Assembly (NCBI RefSeq): GCF_002101335.1
Contig: NZ_CP020773.1
Coordinates: 558,001 to 622,000 of the forward strand
Reading direction: 5' to 3'
DNA: 64,000 nt
Source: Staphylococcus lutrae
GTDB lineage: Bacteria > Bacillota > Bacilli > Staphylococcales > Staphylococcaceae
Shown: positions 63,873 to 64,000 of the stretch, in pieces
Numbering within the stretch: the first letter of the stretch is position 1
How the letters are laid out: each line of letters starts with the position of its first letter
Notes under the pieces: model-generated
The model's input: the letters and a program-made list of their open reading frames with translations, nothing else
What the model was told of the DNA's origin: nothing
Databases searched by the model: none
Position numbers and translations under genes: made by a program

Positions 63873-64000
63873 TATTTATCTTTCATTATCATTATTATAT
63901 TCATTTTTAACTGAATCTTTAACCAAATCCTCTTCTTTACACTTATTAATTACTCCTATAATAGCTTATTCCTTTTCAACTATATCTTTTATATTTTAGT
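63873..64000 (-). other. possible C-terminal remnant of a leftward gene
   Basis: The reverse strand has a short open stretch ending KDSVKNEYNNDNER and a stop (about 63878) right before the terminator. An in-frame stop lies about 25 codons upstream and there is no start, so this is either a frameshifted gene tail or noise. Confidence 0.3.

Noticed and set aside
54765..64000. SCCmec-like or methicillin-resistance island
   Set aside because: No mec or ccr genes are present in the window; only the att site is shared with some resistance islands.

Overview
The window looks like the chromosome of a low-GC staphylococcus other than S. aureus. The evidence is a staphylococcal 16S-23S-5S operon and genes that match S. 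aureus genes in order and product: mrp, mdeA-, sepA- and sdrM-like efflux genes, the staphyloferrin A locus (htsABC, sfaABCD), the asp23/amaP stress operon and the lac (tagatose-6-phosphate) operon. The species cannot be fixed by eye. Almost every gene in the first 44 kb lies on the minus strand.

Layout. 1-5.7 kb: an rRNA operon read leftward from two tandem promoters, followed by tRNA-Asn, -Glu, -Val and -Tyr. 6.1-16 kb: mrp, three drug-efflux genes (mdeA-, sepA-, sdrM-like), a hemolysin III-type membrane protein, a UDP-sugar pyrophosphorylase and a YjiH-type membrane protein. 16-25.3 kb: a complete Fur-controlled staphyloferrin A module, with uptake (htsABC), synthesis (sfaB, sfaC, sfaD) and export (sfaA). 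26.8-28.3 kb: the sigma-B-driven amaP-DUF2273-asp23 operon. 30.0-36.9 kb: a type II-A CRISPR-Cas locus with 8 repeats, csn2, cas2, cas1, a SpCas9-like cas9 carrying a poly-A frameshift, and a divergent tracrRNA. 37.1-43.6 kb: lacR and lacABDFEG, with lacC missing.

43.9-54.6 kb is a graveyard of mobile elements: an IS3-type element, a complete IS21-type element next to a truncated one, tandem copies of a second IS3-type element, and several remnants. Inside it lies a broken defence operon. It has a PD-(D/E)xK nuclease gene split by insertion sequences, an SMC/RecN-like ATPase gene with a frameshift, and a third small gene that is frameshifted and cut by IS21. The architecture resembles the Lamassu/ABC-three-component group.

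At 54,765-54,824 there is an isolated copy of the 3' end of rpsI (ribosomal protein S9), followed by a normal rpsI-type terminator. This is the footprint of a site-specific island attachment site. From there to the right edge lies a compact operon, xre-mod-res-yobI: a type III restriction-modification system with its own small regulator, plus a 1210-residue KAP/YobI-like membrane NTPase. It is probably the cargo of an island inserted at rpsI, and the intact rpsI and the integrase would lie beyond the right edge.

Three short poly-A runs cause frameshifts (cas9, the ATPase and the small third gene). Either these loci are decaying or phase-varying, or the assembly has homopolymer errors. This needs read-level checking before the genes are called dead.
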